Positions 1 through 11,178 of a stretch of 64,000 nt of DNA are shown one piece after another. The stretch's first letter is position 1; each line of letters starts with the position of its first letter. Source of the stretch: Desmonostoc muscorum LEGE 12446 (GTDB lineage: Bacteria; Cyanobacteriota; Cyanobacteriia; Cyanobacteriales; Nostocaceae). Under the pieces are notes generated by a model. That model did no database searches. It was given only the letters and a program-made list of their open reading frames with translations, and had not been told where the DNA came from. Position numbers and translations under genes: made by a program. The stretch covers positions 8,765,001 through 8,829,000 of the forward strand of contig NZ_JADEXS020000001.1 in NCBI RefSeq assembly GCF_015207005.2, written 5' to 3'.

Positions 1-1
1 T

Positions 2-1186
2 AAAATTACTGACCCTCTATTTGCCAAAGCTTTATCTGATATTTCTGCTAACAACACCTTATTTTTTACACCTAAACAACTATTCTATTTTTTAAACCTG
101 CGTCTTGGGAGTAAGTCATTTTCTTCGGTATTTAGCTCGTTGTTCGTATATTTTTTTTGGAGTCTAGTGATAGGTTTGGGGTCAGCTAATTTCACTAGTG
201 GAAATCAAGAAATTGCTGCCTTGGCACTGTTTATTTTTAACTCTTTTTATATTTTTAATCTTTTTCAAAATACATATTCTAGGAAGCTTAACCCCAAAAG
301 TCGCAGAGCCAATGCCAGAGTTTTGCAAATTATCGGAATTATCATTCTTGGTGGAGGAATTTCTGCCAGTATATTGGTGATAAGTTCGTTCTATGCATTT
401 ACCTTGAGCGTCCTCATGGGAATGGTGTCGATATATTTGGGAACTCAACAGCTACAAAATACTGGACTATCAACACAGGAATTTTTATTTTCTCAAAACG
501 AGTTTGAAAATTGGGTGAATCGCTGGCGACAAATTAATGGTTTAATGGTCAAAATTCTTCCTTTACCACGCGAAGACAATACCCTAACTACATTTAATCC
601 TGATGTTACTGCTTACAGTTTTGATAAATTAGTCGTTTGCGATCGCGCTACGATTGCTCAACTATTAATCGCTAATAATTTCCATTTTGAAAATAACTGT
701 GCAATTCTGAGCATCACTGGTTATCCTCAAGGTATTTTTGAAACTATGATGCAAATGCTACGCCGCAATCCTGATTTGAAAGTCTATGCACTCCATGATT
801 GCAGTCCCCAAGGAATTGGTTTAGTTCACCATCTACGTACTAGCCCTAAATGGTTTCAAGATAGCAATATTGTAATTATTGACATCGGATTAACACCGCG
901 TCAAATTATTGCTGCTAAGCGCGGAATGTTCATTCAATCCTCTCCAGAATCGGCGCAAGCAGCAAAATATTTAACTGGAGAAATTCGTCAAAATTTATTT
1001 GTTGAGGAAATAGAATTTTTGGAATCTGGAAAGTTTGTGGAATTAGAATCTTTCACTCCCCAAAGACTAATTCAAATTCTGCAAAAGGGTATTGCTGGTA
1101 GTCAAAACCTCGAAAGTGATGACAGTGGCTTGTTTTTAGCGAATGATACAGGAAATGATATGTACGTTGTTCAAAGTTTCGGTTAA
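2..1186 (+). CDS. Membrane protein of unknown function (5' end outside window)
   Basis: The reading frame is open from base 2, so the gene starts upstream. A TTG at 140 is possible but unlikely, because sensible protein sequence continues through it. The N-terminal third has about three hydrophobic segments (around 140-270 and 315-450), followed by a soluble domain. In that domain the run VYALHDCSPQGIGLVHHLR faintly recalls Toprim-type folds (acidic residue after a beta strand), which is only a hint. The tail around ESGKFVELESFTPQRLIQIL recurs as a gene remnant at 16472-16666, so a relative once existed there. I do not recognise the family. Nothing shows its regulation. Confidence 0.75.
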   Translation, partial: KITDPLFAKALSDISANNTLFFTPKQLFYFLNLRLGSKSFSSVFSSLFVYFFWSLVIGLGSANFTSGNQEIAALALFIFNSFYIFNLFQNTYSRKLNPKSRRANARVLQIIGIIILGGGISASILVISSFYAFTLSVLMGMVSIYLGTQQLQNTGLSTQEFLFSQNEFENWVNRWRQINGLMVKILPLPREDNTLTTFNPDVTAYSFDKLVVCDRATIAQLLIANNFHFENNCAILSITGYPQGIFETMMQMLRRNPDLKVYALHDCSPQGIGLVHHLRTSPKWFQDSNIVIIDIGLTPRQIIAAKRGMFIQSSPESAQAAKYLTGEIRQNLFVEEIEFLESGKFVELESFTPQRLIQILQKGIAGSQNLESDDSGLFLANDTGNDMYVVQSFG

Positions 1187-1751
1187 TACAGCGCTTCCTG
1201 CTGTTATGAAGTACAGTTTTTTCCCCACTCCCCGCTATCTCCTGTATCTTTTCAGGACTGAGAACGTACCTCATAACACCGGGAAGTGCTATATGTTCAT
1301 CGGTTTGAGGATATGATGTCATGTTGACTATTTTAGACTTTTTAGAGTTAGTGTAACTAGGTATGTAAAGTTTTGTATGAGAATTCAATATTACTGGGAA
1401 TGAGGTAAAATTTCCATGTACTATATCGGATTGTGGGTATCATCAAAAGATAGTATTTAAGGAAAAATGGCTCATTTCAATATTATTTGTCTACCTATAG
1501 ACTACATTTTTAATTATAACAAATATTCAATTAATAATTCGTACAACAAGTACGTAGGCACAATTAAACCGAACTACATAAACTTATGTAAAGCGCCAAA
1601 AAAGCTTTCAAAATAGGCTTTTAAGCAATTTAAATTTCTTAATTTAGTTGTGTTTTTTAACGCCTACTTACTTAGTTACTTCAATGCAAGCAATTTCTGT
1701 GGGTATTTAACACAGGAAAGATGAAAGTATGCTTTTGCTAAAAAATACGTT
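1187..1751. other. AT-rich intergenic region upstream of the PKS gene
   Basis: About 565 AT-rich bases with no convincing open frame. It must carry the PKS promoter and leader. A weak inverted repeat (ACATAA, two bases, TTATGT) lies near 1574. An AGGAAAG purine run near 1714 is too far from the ATG at 1752 to be its ribosome binding site, so translation initiation there is not explained by an obvious Shine-Dalgarno. Confidence 0.4.
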
Positions 1752-4700
1752 ATGACTGAGAATACGCCATATATGCAGCAAAGTTCAAAAGAAACCACTT
1801 ACTATGAATATGGAGGCAGTGGCAGAGAAAAAGAACCCATCGCTATTATCGGTATGGGCTGCCGTTTTCCAGGTAGTGCTAATAGCCCAGAAGCTTTCTG
1901 GAAACTGCTGGTTTCGGGTGTCGATGCTATTACCGAAGTGCCAGAGTCACGCTGGAATATAAACAAATTTTACGACCCAGATATAACAAAACCAGGCAAA
2001 ATGCGAACCCGCTGGGGCGGCTTTGTAGATCAGATAGACGAGTTTGATGCCCAATTTTTCGGGATTTTTCCGCGAGAAGCCTCACGCATGGACCCGCAGC
2101 AACGACTGACGCTGGAGGTAGCCTGGGAGGCCCTGGAGGATGCAGGACTGGTAAGCGAACGCCTTGCTAACTCGAAGACAGGGGTGTTTATTGGAATATC
2201 AACTAGCGATTACCTGAATATCCAAGGGTGCGATCGCGACTCCATTAACGCTTACACAAGCTTAGGCAACGTTCACTGTATCACGGCTAACCGCATTTCC
2301 TACATATTGAACCTCAAAGGGCCAAGTATGACTGTGGACACAGCCTGCTCTTCGTCGCTGGTTGCAGTTCATCTTGCCTGTCAAAGTATTTGGAATCAAG
2401 AGTCTGTGCTGGCGATCGCAGGAGGCGTCAATGCGATGCTCGGACCAGAAGTCAGCATAGGATTTTCTAAGGCCTCAATGCTTTCTCCCGATGGGCGTTG
2501 CTTTACCTTTGATGCGCGAGCTAATGGTTATGTCCGTGCCGAGGGTGCTGGTATTGTTGTCTTGAAGCCTTTATCTCAAGCGCAAGCAGATGGCGATCCA
2601 ATTTATGCGGTAATTCTCAGCAGTGTAGTTAACCAAGACGGTAAAACCAAGGGGATCGCGGTTCCTAACAGAAAGTCCCAAGAAGCAGCAATCCAAGAAG
2701 CTTGCCGTCTGGCGGGGATATCGCCACAGCAGATACAGTATGTTGAAGCTCACGGCACAGGCACACCTGTAGGCGATCCCATAGAAGCGATGGCCTTAGG
2801 AAACGTAGTGGGTAAAAATCGGACTCCCGGAGACTATTGCACTGTTGGTTCAGTTAAAACCAACATTGGACATTTGGAAATAGCATCGGGAATTGCAGGT
2901 TTAATCAAAACAGCCCTAGCCATTAAGCATGGACAGATTCCGCCACATCTGCACTTTCAGACACCGAATCCGAGAATCCGTTTTGAGGAATTGGGGTTAC
3001 GGTTGCCTACCACCCTTGAGCCTTGGCGAAACGAAAATGGGCTGCGCATCGCCGGTGTCAATTCCTTTGGATTTGGCGGAACGAATGCCCATGTTCTGTT
3101 ATCAGGATTAGCAACGGATGCTGTAACGGGTATAACCGATTCAGACCAAGAGAATCGCGCTCTACTATTGCCCCTATCGGCAAAAAGTCCAGAAGCTCTG
3201 ATGGCTGTTGCACAAGTAACCCATGACTTTTTAGTAGGTATTGATGGGAGTTCTGATGTTTCATTATCAGACATCTGCTATACTGCCAGTCTGCGCCGGG
3301 GTCATTACGATCATCGGTTGGCGTTGGTAGGCAATTCCTTTGCAGAACTGGTAGAAAATCTGCAAGCATTTCTGGCGGGAGAAAACCGTCCAGGTTTATC
3401 TTCTGGTTATCTAGCTCCAAAATTTAAACCCAAACTGACTTTTGTTTTTTCCGGTATGGGGTCCCAGTGGTGGGCAATGGGGCGTCAATTGTTGGAGTCA
3501 GAAGCCGTATTCCGAGAGGCGATCAAAAAGTGCGACGAATTGCTGCGGCAATATGTTGATTGGTCATTGTTAGAAGAACTGACAGCATCACAAGAGAATT
3601 CCCGCATCAACTCTAGCCAAATCGCTCAGTGTTCCATCTTTGCCATACAAATTGCTTTAGCTGCTTTGTGGCGTTCCTGGGGCATTACGCCCCAAGCAAT
3701 CGTCGGTCACAGTCTTGGCGAAGTTGCAGCTGCCCATGTTGCTGGAGTTCTGAGTCTAGAAGATGCCGTGCGGGTCATTTTCCACCGCAGCTGCACTCAA
3801 GCCAAAGTATCTGGCAAAGGGACAATGCTAGCTGTTGGGCTGTCTTCAGAAGAAGCCGAGCGGGTATCAGCAGAATTAGGATACCAGAGTTGTGTTTCGA
3901 TTGCGGCGGTTAACAGTCCCAGTGCCGTCACCCTGGCTGGAGATAGCGCCGCTTTAGAAGAAATTGCCAAATCTTTGCAGCAAAAACAAATTTTCTGCCG
4001 ATTCCTGCAAGTTGAGGTGCCTTATCACAGCCCCTTGATGGAGCCATTAAAGGCAGAATTAGCACAATTATTGCAAGAAATCAAGCCTCAAACAGCCACA
4101 ATTCCTTTGTTCTCTACCGTTACTAGCAAGCAGGTAGACGGTTTGGAATTGGATGGCACCTACTGGGGTCTTAACATGAGGGGACCAGTGCTTTTTGCAG
4201 GGGCGATCGCTTCTTTGATTAAAGCAGGTTACAACACCTTTGTAGAAATCAGCGCCCATCCAGTTCTGGCCAATTCCATCTCTGAATGTCTTGCTTTAGC
4301 TGGGGTATCTGGCAAAGTGCTACAAAGCCTGCGGCGGTTTGAACCGGAACGCCCCACAATGCTCTCGTCATTTGGCAAACTCTACACTCTCGGATATCCG
4401 GTTGATTGGTACAAGCTATATCCGCAAGGGCGTGTCGTGCCACTGCCTTGTTATCCCTGGCAGCGAGAACGCCATTGGAACGAGTCTGAAGAAACTATGG
4501 CAGTACGGATTGGCACAATTTCTCACCGCTTAATGTTGGGGCAACAAGTCCACCCCCTTTTAGGAAACCGTCTCAAATCAAGTCAACCGATATGGGATAC
4601 AGAGATTGACAAGCTTAGCCTCAGTTATCTTGATGACCATCGCGTTCAAGGGGCTGTGGTTTATCCCGCAGCAGCTTATGTAGAAATGGCTTTGGCAGCA

Positions 4701-7700
4701 GCCAAAGAAATCTTCAAACAAGGAGCTTATATTGTAGAGGAGATTGAATTTGCCAAAGCTCTCTTCTTACCAGAAAGTGGGGTGTCAAGACTTCAGTTAA
4801 GTCTAGAGTCAAACCAAACATCCTTCGAGATTAACAGCAATGTCCAAGGTAGCCCATCAGAATGGGTGAGACACGCCACAGGTAAGCTAACTCGTGCTGA
4901 AAAAGGCTCCCTCTCGAAGCAGGTTGTGTTGGATGAAATCAAGAGTCGTTGTCCCAACGAAATTTTCAAGAGCGATCTCTACCAACAATTCCAGGAAATA
5001 AAACTCGAATATGGCCCCAGTTTTCAAGGCATCGAGCAGCTTTGGAGTGGCGAAGGTGAGGCGTTGGCTCAAATTCAGGTGAGTAATGCTTTACAGACAC
5101 AAGTCGAAGAATACCAATTGCATCCGGCTATCCTTGATGCTTGTTTTCAGGTGTCCCTCGCCACTGTTTGGGTGAAAAGGACTTACCTACCGGTACAGAT
5201 AGACCAAGTGAGAGTTTATGGTCGTCCAGGGCTGCAAATGTGGAGCTATACCCGCCTAGTGGAGCAAAGCGCCACTCGTATCAAAGGAGATATGCTACTC
5301 ATCGATGATGCAGGAAATGTACTGGCAGAATTTATCGGACTTGTCTGTCAATCCTTGGAGAACAAGCAAGAAAGTTCAGAGAAAGCAGATTACCTCTACG
5401 AATACCAATGGGAGATGAAGGCACGTCCCAACCAAGAGTTAGTTCGCCCCAACCCTGATTATCTGCTAGACCCAATGCAAATCGCTGAAAAACTGCAATT
5501 TCAAGCAGTTCAATTGAGCGTGCAATTGGGAAGGAAACAGTACTATGAGCAGGTAAAGCCACAAATAGATGCTTTATGTGCTAATTACATTCTCAAAGCT
5601 TTCGAGCAACTAGGGTGGCAGCCAAAATTGCATACTCCTATCAGTGCAGAAACTCTTGCCGAGCAATTAGGGGTAGTGTCTGTGCATCTACCTCTTTTAA
5701 ATCGATTGTTAGAGATCCTAGCTAAAGATGGCGTGCTGCATCAAGTAGATGACCAGTGGGAGGTCTGCCGCCTACCAGAAATGAAGCAACCTATTGAGGC
5801 TTGGAAAGCACTTTTCGCCAGATTTCCTGCTTACCAAGCAGAACTGACATTGTTAGGGCGGTGCGGTCAAAAACTAGCTTCAGTATTGATTGGGGAGGTC
5901 GATGCGCTGCAATTGATTTCCCCTGGAGGTTCTGTGACAACATCTGAGCATCTGTACCAAGATTCACCTAGTTATCGGATCTATAACCTACTGGTTGAGA
6001 AAGCGATCGCTATGGCGCTGTCGCGTTTACCAGAAGGACGAACAGTAAGGATTTTAGAAATTGGTGCAGGTACAGGCTCAATCACATCCCACGTATTGCC
6101 AAAGCTGACACTACAGCAGACGGAATATGTCTTTACTGACATTTCTGGACAGTTTACAATCTCTGCCGAGCAAAAGTTTCACGATTATCCCTTCGTTGAG
6201 TACCAAACTTTAGATATTGAGGGCGATGTCATAGGACAAGGTTTCCAGCCCCATTCCTTTGATCTGATTTTAGCATCGGACGTACTGCACACCACCAGTA
6301 ACCTGCGTCAGACCCTAGAAAATGTGAAACAGCTGCTGGCATCTGGGGGTTTGCTGGTGTTGCTGGAACCAACAGCCGATAACTATTGGCAGGATTTAGT
6401 CTTTGGATTGCTCAAAGACAGATGGTCATTTACTGATGTGCAACAGGGGCGATCGCACCCTTGGCTGTGTGAGACTCAGTGGCGTTCTTTGCTCACAGAT
6501 GTTGGGTTCGCGGAAGTTGCTACCATCGCAGATATACCACCGCAAACATCTAAGTCTCTCCAAAGCGTGATTCTAGCTACTAGTGCGGTGCTGGAGCCAG
6601 CAGTTCAGCCCTCATCAATAGTTCCTCTAAACTCTGAAAATCCAGGAACTTGGTTAATTTTTGCTGACAATTCTGGAGTCGGACAACAGCTAGCACAACA
6701 ACTCAAACAACGGCAACAAACCCCGATTCTCATAAAACCTGGAACTGCTTTCCAGCACCTTGATCTAGATAGCTACCAAATTCGCCCAGAACATGCAGAA
6801 GATATGCAGCAACTCCTAGAAGCTGTTGATGCAAATCAACCCGCCTGTAGCGGTGTAGTTTACCTCTGGAGTCTAGACACACCTGCTAATGAGCAAATGA
6901 CAGCAGCCACCCTAGAATCAACTTTAACCAACAACTGTTTGGGCGTATTGCATTTAGTTCAGGCATTGGCTAAAGTCAATTGGTCGCATTCTCTGCGTCT
7001 ATTTGTGGTGACCAACTCTACCCAAACAGTAGGAGGTTTAAAATCCCTCTCGGTTGCCCAATCTCCTTTATGGGGTTTGGGTCGAGTCATTAACAATGAA
7101 TATGCCAATCTTTCCTGTACTCGGCTGGATTTGAGTCCTACCATTACCCCAGAGGAAATTCAGTCTCTCACACAAGAGTTGCTGACAGACGATCAAGAAG
7201 ATGAAATTGCCTTGCGGGGTCAGGAACGCTATGTCAATCGGTTAAGGAAGCTATCATTAGCAGATTTGTTGCCAAAATCAACAGCAAATCAACAACCTTT
7301 CCGTTTAGAAATCTCTGCACCAGGAGTGTTGGAGAACTTGCAACTGCGGGCCATGACGCTCTCAAAACCGGGGCCGGGAGAGGTGGAAATTCAAGTTTGT
7401 GCCACAGGTTTGAACTTTAAGGATGTTGCCAAGACATTAAATTTGTTAAATGACGCTAGTTTGCAGGGGACTTTCTCCGGGCGATCGCTTGGTATAGAAT
7501 GTACCGGAATCATTACCGCCATTGGCTCTGGCGTTGAAGGATTTCACATCGGTGATGAAGTTATTGCTTGTGCGCCTCACAGCTTTAGTACGCATATCAC
7601 CACAGATACCCGCGCTGTCGTACATAAGCCCCCGCATCTGGGTTTTGAAGAAGCTGCCACCATCCCTGTAACTTTTCTCACTGCCTACTACGCCTTGGAC

Positions 7701-10196
7701 TATTTGGGACGGCTGCGTCAGGGTGAGCGGGTTCTCATTCACGCAGCAGCCGGCGGTGTAGGTCTTGCTGCTATCCAAATTGCCCAGACAGTGGGGGCAG
7801 AGATTTTCGCAACAGCAGGTAGTCCAGAAAAACGAGAATTGTTGCGATCGCTCGGTGTAGAGCATGTCATGGATTCTCGCTCCACCGCCTTTGCTTCCCA
7901 GGTGATGGAAATCACCAATGGTAAGGGTGTAGATATTGTCCTCAACTCTTTGGCAGGAGAGGCGATCCCTAAGAGCCTCTCGGTGTTGGCAGCTTATGGA
8001 CGTTTTATAGAAATCGGGAAGCGCGATATCGAGCAGAACAATAAACTGGGTCTGCGACCTTTTCAAAATAATTTGTCCTTCTTTGCGGTAGATTTGGACA
8101 AACTGTTACGCGATCGCCCTGATTTTGCTGGCTCATTATTGCGTGAAGTCATGGGATATTTTGAGGCGAAAACCTTTCATCCCCTTCCCCACAGGGTTTT
8201 CCCAATATCGAGGGTAGTAAGCGCCTTCCGCTATATGGCGCAAGCCAAGCACATCGGCAAGATTGTAATATCATTGCAACAGCCAGATGTCAAGGTAGTT
8301 CCCTCATCTCCAGAAACAATCACTTTTCGCCCTGATGGCACTTACTTAATTACTGGTGGACTAGGTGGGTTTGGTCTAGCAGTGGCTCAGTGGTTGGTGA
8401 AAGGGGGTGCGCGGCATTTAGTACTGGTGGGTCGTAGTGGTGCTAACTCGTCAGCAGCTAAGGAAGCGGTGACAACATTGGAGTCAGCAGGTGTTCGTGT
8501 GTTAGTCGCTAAAGCAGACGTGTCCCGTGAGGAAGAAGTCAAGAGCGTTCTGGCAAACATGAGCCAGTCTATGCCGCCGTTGCGAGGCATTATTCATGCA
8601 GCAATGGTTCTGGACGATGCTCTGCTGCTCGATCTCAACCAAGAACGCCTAGCAAAAGCGATCGCACCCAAGGCTATGGGAGCTTGGAACTTACACACCC
8701 ACACCTTGGATGTACCCTTAGATTTGTTCGTGTCATTTTCCTCCTTTAGTTCCATTATTGGCAATGCCGGACAGGGAAATTATGTAGCCGCTAATACTTT
8801 TCTTGATGCCCTGGCACATCACCGCCGCGCTTTAGGACTGCCAGCTTTGACCGTCAACTGGGGTGCAATTGCTGATGTTGGTTATGTTGCTGACAATACC
8901 GCTATTGGTAAGTATTTAGACCAGATGGGAATGAAAGGTTTGCGATCGCACCAAGCACTACAGATATTAGGACAATTACTCCGTGTCGAGGCAGTACAGA
9001 CAGCAGTAGCACCTTTTAACTGGCAGCGCTTGAGCGAGATTTACCCAGCTGGCGCATCAGCACGATTTTCTCAGCTAGTCAACTCTGCTGCTGTTCTCAC
9101 AAAGGCGGACGGGCGCAACAGCAAAGCAGATTTGCTCTTAGGCGACCTGATGACAGCCGAACCAACAGAGCGTTTGCAAATTTTGGAATCTCACCTGCGA
9201 GAAGTCGTAGCCCTGGTATTGGGAACTTCTCCTGCTAAATTGGATAGTCAAAAATCCCTGGCTAATCTGGGACTTGACTCCTTAATGGGAGTAGAACTGA
9301 GTAACCGAATTGAGAGTGTTTTGGGTCTGAGTTTACCCACAATGAAACTCATGCAGGGCCCAAGTATTTCGCAACTAGCAGCAGAGCTAGTTGACCAACT
9401 CATGGGAACTTCCCAGACACAATTACCTTCTTCAGTGACGGCAGTTCCAACCGATTGGCTCGTTTTCCCCAAACCAAATCCAGATGCCTGCTTGCGTCTG
9501 TTCTGCTTCCCATACCTTGGGGGCAGTACCTCAGAATTTCTTCCTTGGTCAGACGACTTACCATCAGATGTAGAAGTTTGTGCCGTTAAGCTTCCCGGAA
9601 GTCAAGACTTTTTGGGCAAACAGTCATTCGACGAGCTAACCTCTGTGATCAAAATCTTGGTAGAAGTTCTGGTTCCTTATCTAGACAAACCATTCGCTTT
9701 CTATGGTCACAGTCTAGGGGCATTGATCTGCTTTGAACTCGCTCGTCAGCTGCGCCGCGAAAATGGTAAAGTTCCTGCTCACTTGTTCGTTGGTGCTTCA
9801 CAAGCTCCTCAGATACCCTATTTACATCCTTCTGTTGAGAAACTCCCTGAATTTGAGTCAGTCAAAGGAGTATCTATCAACGATTTACCCCAACTGTATC
9901 GTGACAATACAGAACTGTTGGAATTGTTACCACTGGTTTTAAAGGAAGTAACTTTGTTGGCTGAAAAATACAGCTATACAGAGGAAGATCCACTAAATTG
10001 TCCTATTTCTGTGTTTGGAGGAATGCAAGACAACGTGATAACTGAAGACCTACTTTCGCCTTGGCGCGAACAAACTCGCAGCAATTTTCAGCTGCAAATG
10101 TTAAGCGGCAATCATTTATTCTTGCACAGCGCTCAACAGCTGCTTTTGCAAGCAATATCTGAGGATTTATCATCACTGATAGAGTCTGTCAAGTAG
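1752..10196 (+). CDS. Highly reducing type I polyketide synthase, KS-AT-DH-cMT-ER-KR-ACP-TE
   Basis: One complete module of 2814 residues. KS, about 29-455: Cys199 in TACSSS, EAHGTGTP and NIGH. AT, about 560-860: GHSLG with Ser near 654; the VPYH specificity motif is ambiguous for malonyl versus methylmalonyl. DH, from about 930: DHRVQG and LHPAILDA. C-methyltransferase, about 1300-1560: ILEIGAGTGS. A structural pseudo-KR then precedes ER, about 1860-2175: HAAAGGVG. KR, about 2190-2440: GGLGGFG, catalytic GNYVAAN and an LDD motif expected for B-type stereochemistry. ACP: LGLDSL, Ser near 2510. C-terminal thioesterase: GHSLG near 2654 and a late GNH. Every catalytic motif looks intact. One module carrying all reducing domains plus methylation is the layout of iterative fungal HR-PKSs, so I infer a reduced, methyl-branched product released by the TE. 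The oxygenase and exporter genes follow on the same strand. Confidence 0.95.
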   Translation: MTENTPYMQQSSKETTYYEYGGSGREKEPIAIIGMGCRFPGSANSPEAFWKLLVSGVDAITEVPESRWNINKFYDPDITKPGKMRTRWGGFVDQIDEFDAQFFGIFPREASRMDPQQRLTLEVAWEALEDAGLVSERLANSKTGVFIGISTSDYLNIQGCDRDSINAYTSLGNVHCITANRISYILNLKGPSMTVDTACSSSLVAVHLACQSIWNQESVLAIAGGVNAMLGPEVSIGFSKASMLSPDGRCFTFDARANGYVRAEGAGIVVLKPLSQAQADGDPIYAVILSSVVNQDGKTKGIAVPNRKSQEAAIQEACRLAGISPQQIQYVEAHGTGTPVGDPIEAMALGNVVGKNRTPGDYCTVGSVKTNIGHLEIASGIAGLIKTALAIKHGQIPPHLHFQTPNPRIRFEELGLRLPTTLEPWRNENGLRIAGVNSFGFGGTNAHVLLSGLATDAVTGITDSDQENRALLLPLSAKSPEALMAVAQVTHDFLVGIDGSSDVSLSDICYTASLRRGHYDHRLALVGNSFAELVENLQAFLAGENRPGLSSGYLAPKFKPKLTFVFSGMGSQWWAMGRQLLESEAVFREAIKKCDELLRQYVDWSLLEELTASQENSRINSSQIAQCSIFAIQIALAALWRSWGITPQAIVGHSLGEVAAAHVAGVLSLEDAVRVIFHRSCTQAKVSGKGTMLAVGLSSEEAERVSAELGYQSCVSIAAVNSPSAVTLAGDSAALEEIAKSLQQKQIFCRFLQVEVPYHSPLMEPLKAELAQLLQEIKPQTATIPLFSTVTSKQVDGLELDGTYWGLNMRGPVLFAGAIASLIKAGYNTFVEISAHPVLANSISECLALAGVSGKVLQSLRRFEPERPTMLSSFGKLYTLGYPVDWYKLYPQGRVVPLPCYPWQRERHWNESEETMAVRIGTISHRLMLGQQVHPLLGNRLKSSQPIWDTEIDKLSLSYLDDHRVQGAVVYPAAAYVEMALAAAKEIFKQGAYIVEEIEFAKALFLPESGVSRLQLSLESNQTSFEINSNVQGSPSEWVRHATGKLTRAEKGSLSKQVVLDEIKSRCPNEIFKSDLYQQFQEIKLEYGPSFQGIEQLWSGEGEALAQIQVSNALQTQVEEYQLHPAILDACFQVSLATVWVKRTYLPVQIDQVRVYGRPGLQMWSYTRLVEQSATRIKGDMLLIDDAGNVLAEFIGLVCQSLENKQESSEKADYLYEYQWEMKARPNQELVRPNPDYLLDPMQIAEKLQFQAVQLSVQLGRKQYYEQVKPQIDALCANYILKAFEQLGWQPKLHTPISAETLAEQLGVVSVHLPLLNRLLEILAKDGVLHQVDDQWEVCRLPEMKQPIEAWKALFARFPAYQAELTLLGRCGQKLASVLIGEVDALQLISPGGSVTTSEHLYQDSPSYRIYNLLVEKAIAMALSRLPEGRTVRILEIGAGTGSITSHVLPKLTLQQTEYVFTDISGQFTISAEQKFHDYPFVEYQTLDIEGDVIGQGFQPHSFDLILASDVLHTTSNLRQTLENVKQLLASGGLLVLLEPTADNYWQDLVFGLLKDRWSFTDVQQGRSHPWLCETQWRSLLTDVGFAEVATIADIPPQTSKSLQSVILATSAVLEPAVQPSSIVPLNSENPGTWLIFADNSGVGQQLAQQLKQRQQTPILIKPGTAFQHLDLDSYQIRPEHAEDMQQLLEAVDANQPACSGVVYLWSLDTPANEQMTAATLESTLTNNCLGVLHLVQALAKVNWSHSLRLFVVTNSTQTVGGLKSLSVAQSPLWGLGRVINNEYANLSCTRLDLSPTITPEEIQSLTQELLTDDQEDEIALRGQERYVNRLRKLSLADLLPKSTANQQPFRLEISAPGVLENLQLRAMTLSKPGPGEVEIQVCATGLNFKDVAKTLNLLNDASLQGTFSGRSLGIECTGIITAIGSGVEGFHIGDEVIACAPHSFSTHITTDTRAVVHKPPHLGFEEAATIPVTFLTAYYALDYLGRLRQGERVLIHAAAGGVGLAAIQIAQTVGAEIFATAGSPEKRELLRSLGVEHVMDSRSTAFASQVMEITNGKGVDIVLNSLAGEAIPKSLSVLAAYGRFIEIGKRDIEQNNKLGLRPFQNNLSFFAVDLDKLLRDRPDFAGSLLREVMGYFEAKTFHPLPHRVFPISRVVSAFRYMAQAKHIGKIVISLQQPDVKVVPSSPETITFRPDGTYLITGGLGGFGLAVAQWLVKGGARHLVLVGRSGANSSAAKEAVTTLESAGVRVLVAKADVSREEEVKSVLANMSQSMPPLRGIIHAAMVLDDALLLDLNQERLAKAIAPKAMGAWNLHTHTLDVPLDLFVSFSSFSSIIGNAGQGNYVAANTFLDALAHHRRALGLPALTVNWGAIADVGYVADNTAIGKYLDQMGMKGLRSHQALQILGQLLRVEAVQTAVAPFNWQRLSEIYPAGASARFSQLVNSAAVLTKADGRNSKADLLLGDLMTAEPTERLQILESHLREVVALVLGTSPAKLDSQKSLANLGLDSLMGVELSNRIESVLGLSLPTMKLMQGPSISQLAAELVDQLMGTSQTQLPSSVTAVPTDWLVFPKPNPDACLRLFCFPYLGGSTSEFLPWSDDLPSDVEVCAVKLPGSQDFLGKQSFDELTSVIKILVEVLVPYLDKPFAFYGHSLGALICFELARQLRRENGKVPAHLFVGASQAPQIPYLHPSVEKLPEFESVKGVSINDLPQLYRDNTELLELLPLVLKEVTLLAEKYSYTEEDPLNCPISVFGGMQDNVITEDLLSPWREQTRSNFQLQMLSGNHLFLHSAQQLLLQAISEDLSSLIESVK

Positions 10197-11178
10197 TTGA
10201 CACAAGACTGTTTCTCAAAAGCGTTATGGGAAAATAGTATACTGGTGCAAAAAGGCAGACAGCAGAAGGAATATTGATTGTCAAATCAGCTTTTTACCTT
10301 TTTTCAACTTTTCAACTAATAGAAAATCTCTGCCTAGCTGCACTCGTTCTTTCCCTAACATCTTTGGAATAAAAGATTACCTTGTAAAAACCAGAAATAT
10401 ACACATGACAACCATTACTGTTCCATTCCAACTAAATTTTGAAGAGATTGGCAAGGATTTCTTAAATAAAGATGCTGTCAGTAAAATCAACTCAAGATTT
10501 GCAGAGCATGGAGCCGTTTTACTGCGGGATTTTCCGTTAAAAACTGCTGAAGATTTTGCAGATGTTGCAGCACAGCTGGTCACTACCCCAACGGATTACA
10601 TGGGTGGTACTATAGCTCGCGAACCAATAAAAGGCTTAGTATACAATTCAAGTGAATTTCCTCCAGCAATTACCTTTCCTATTCACAACGAAATGGGATA
10701 TACCGATAACCCTCCTGAGCGCATACTTTTTTTCTGTTTAGAAAAAGCAGAGGTAGGGGGACAGACACCAATCTGCGACTGTCGGGGTGTTTTGCAACGG
10801 CTACCAAATCAACTTGTGGATGCCATACGTACTCACGGCGTTCGCTATATCCGACGCTTACCGAAAGAAAGTGGAAGTTACTTAAAAGGTTGGAGTCAAG
10901 CTTTCAAAACTGAAGATATCCGTATTGCCGAAGAAAGGTGCAAGGCAATGAATTTTAACTGTACTTGGGAAGGCGATATCATGGTGATTACTAACACTGT
11001 AGAAGGTATTCGTCGCCACCCACACACAGGGGAAGAACTTTGGGTTAATCAAATTTCTAGCTATCACTCCTCAAGACATGAACACTCACTGCGGATTACA
11101 CCACAGGAATTTCTTGGTGATATAGTAGCATCTGTCAATTCCGATAAAATGGAAGCATCTCCAATCCTTAGGTTTATA

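Noticed and set aside
7446..8066. 206-residue frame opposite the PKS enoylreductase
   Set aside because: Antisense shadow of a strongly coding region with intact domain motifs; its composition has no protein-like features.
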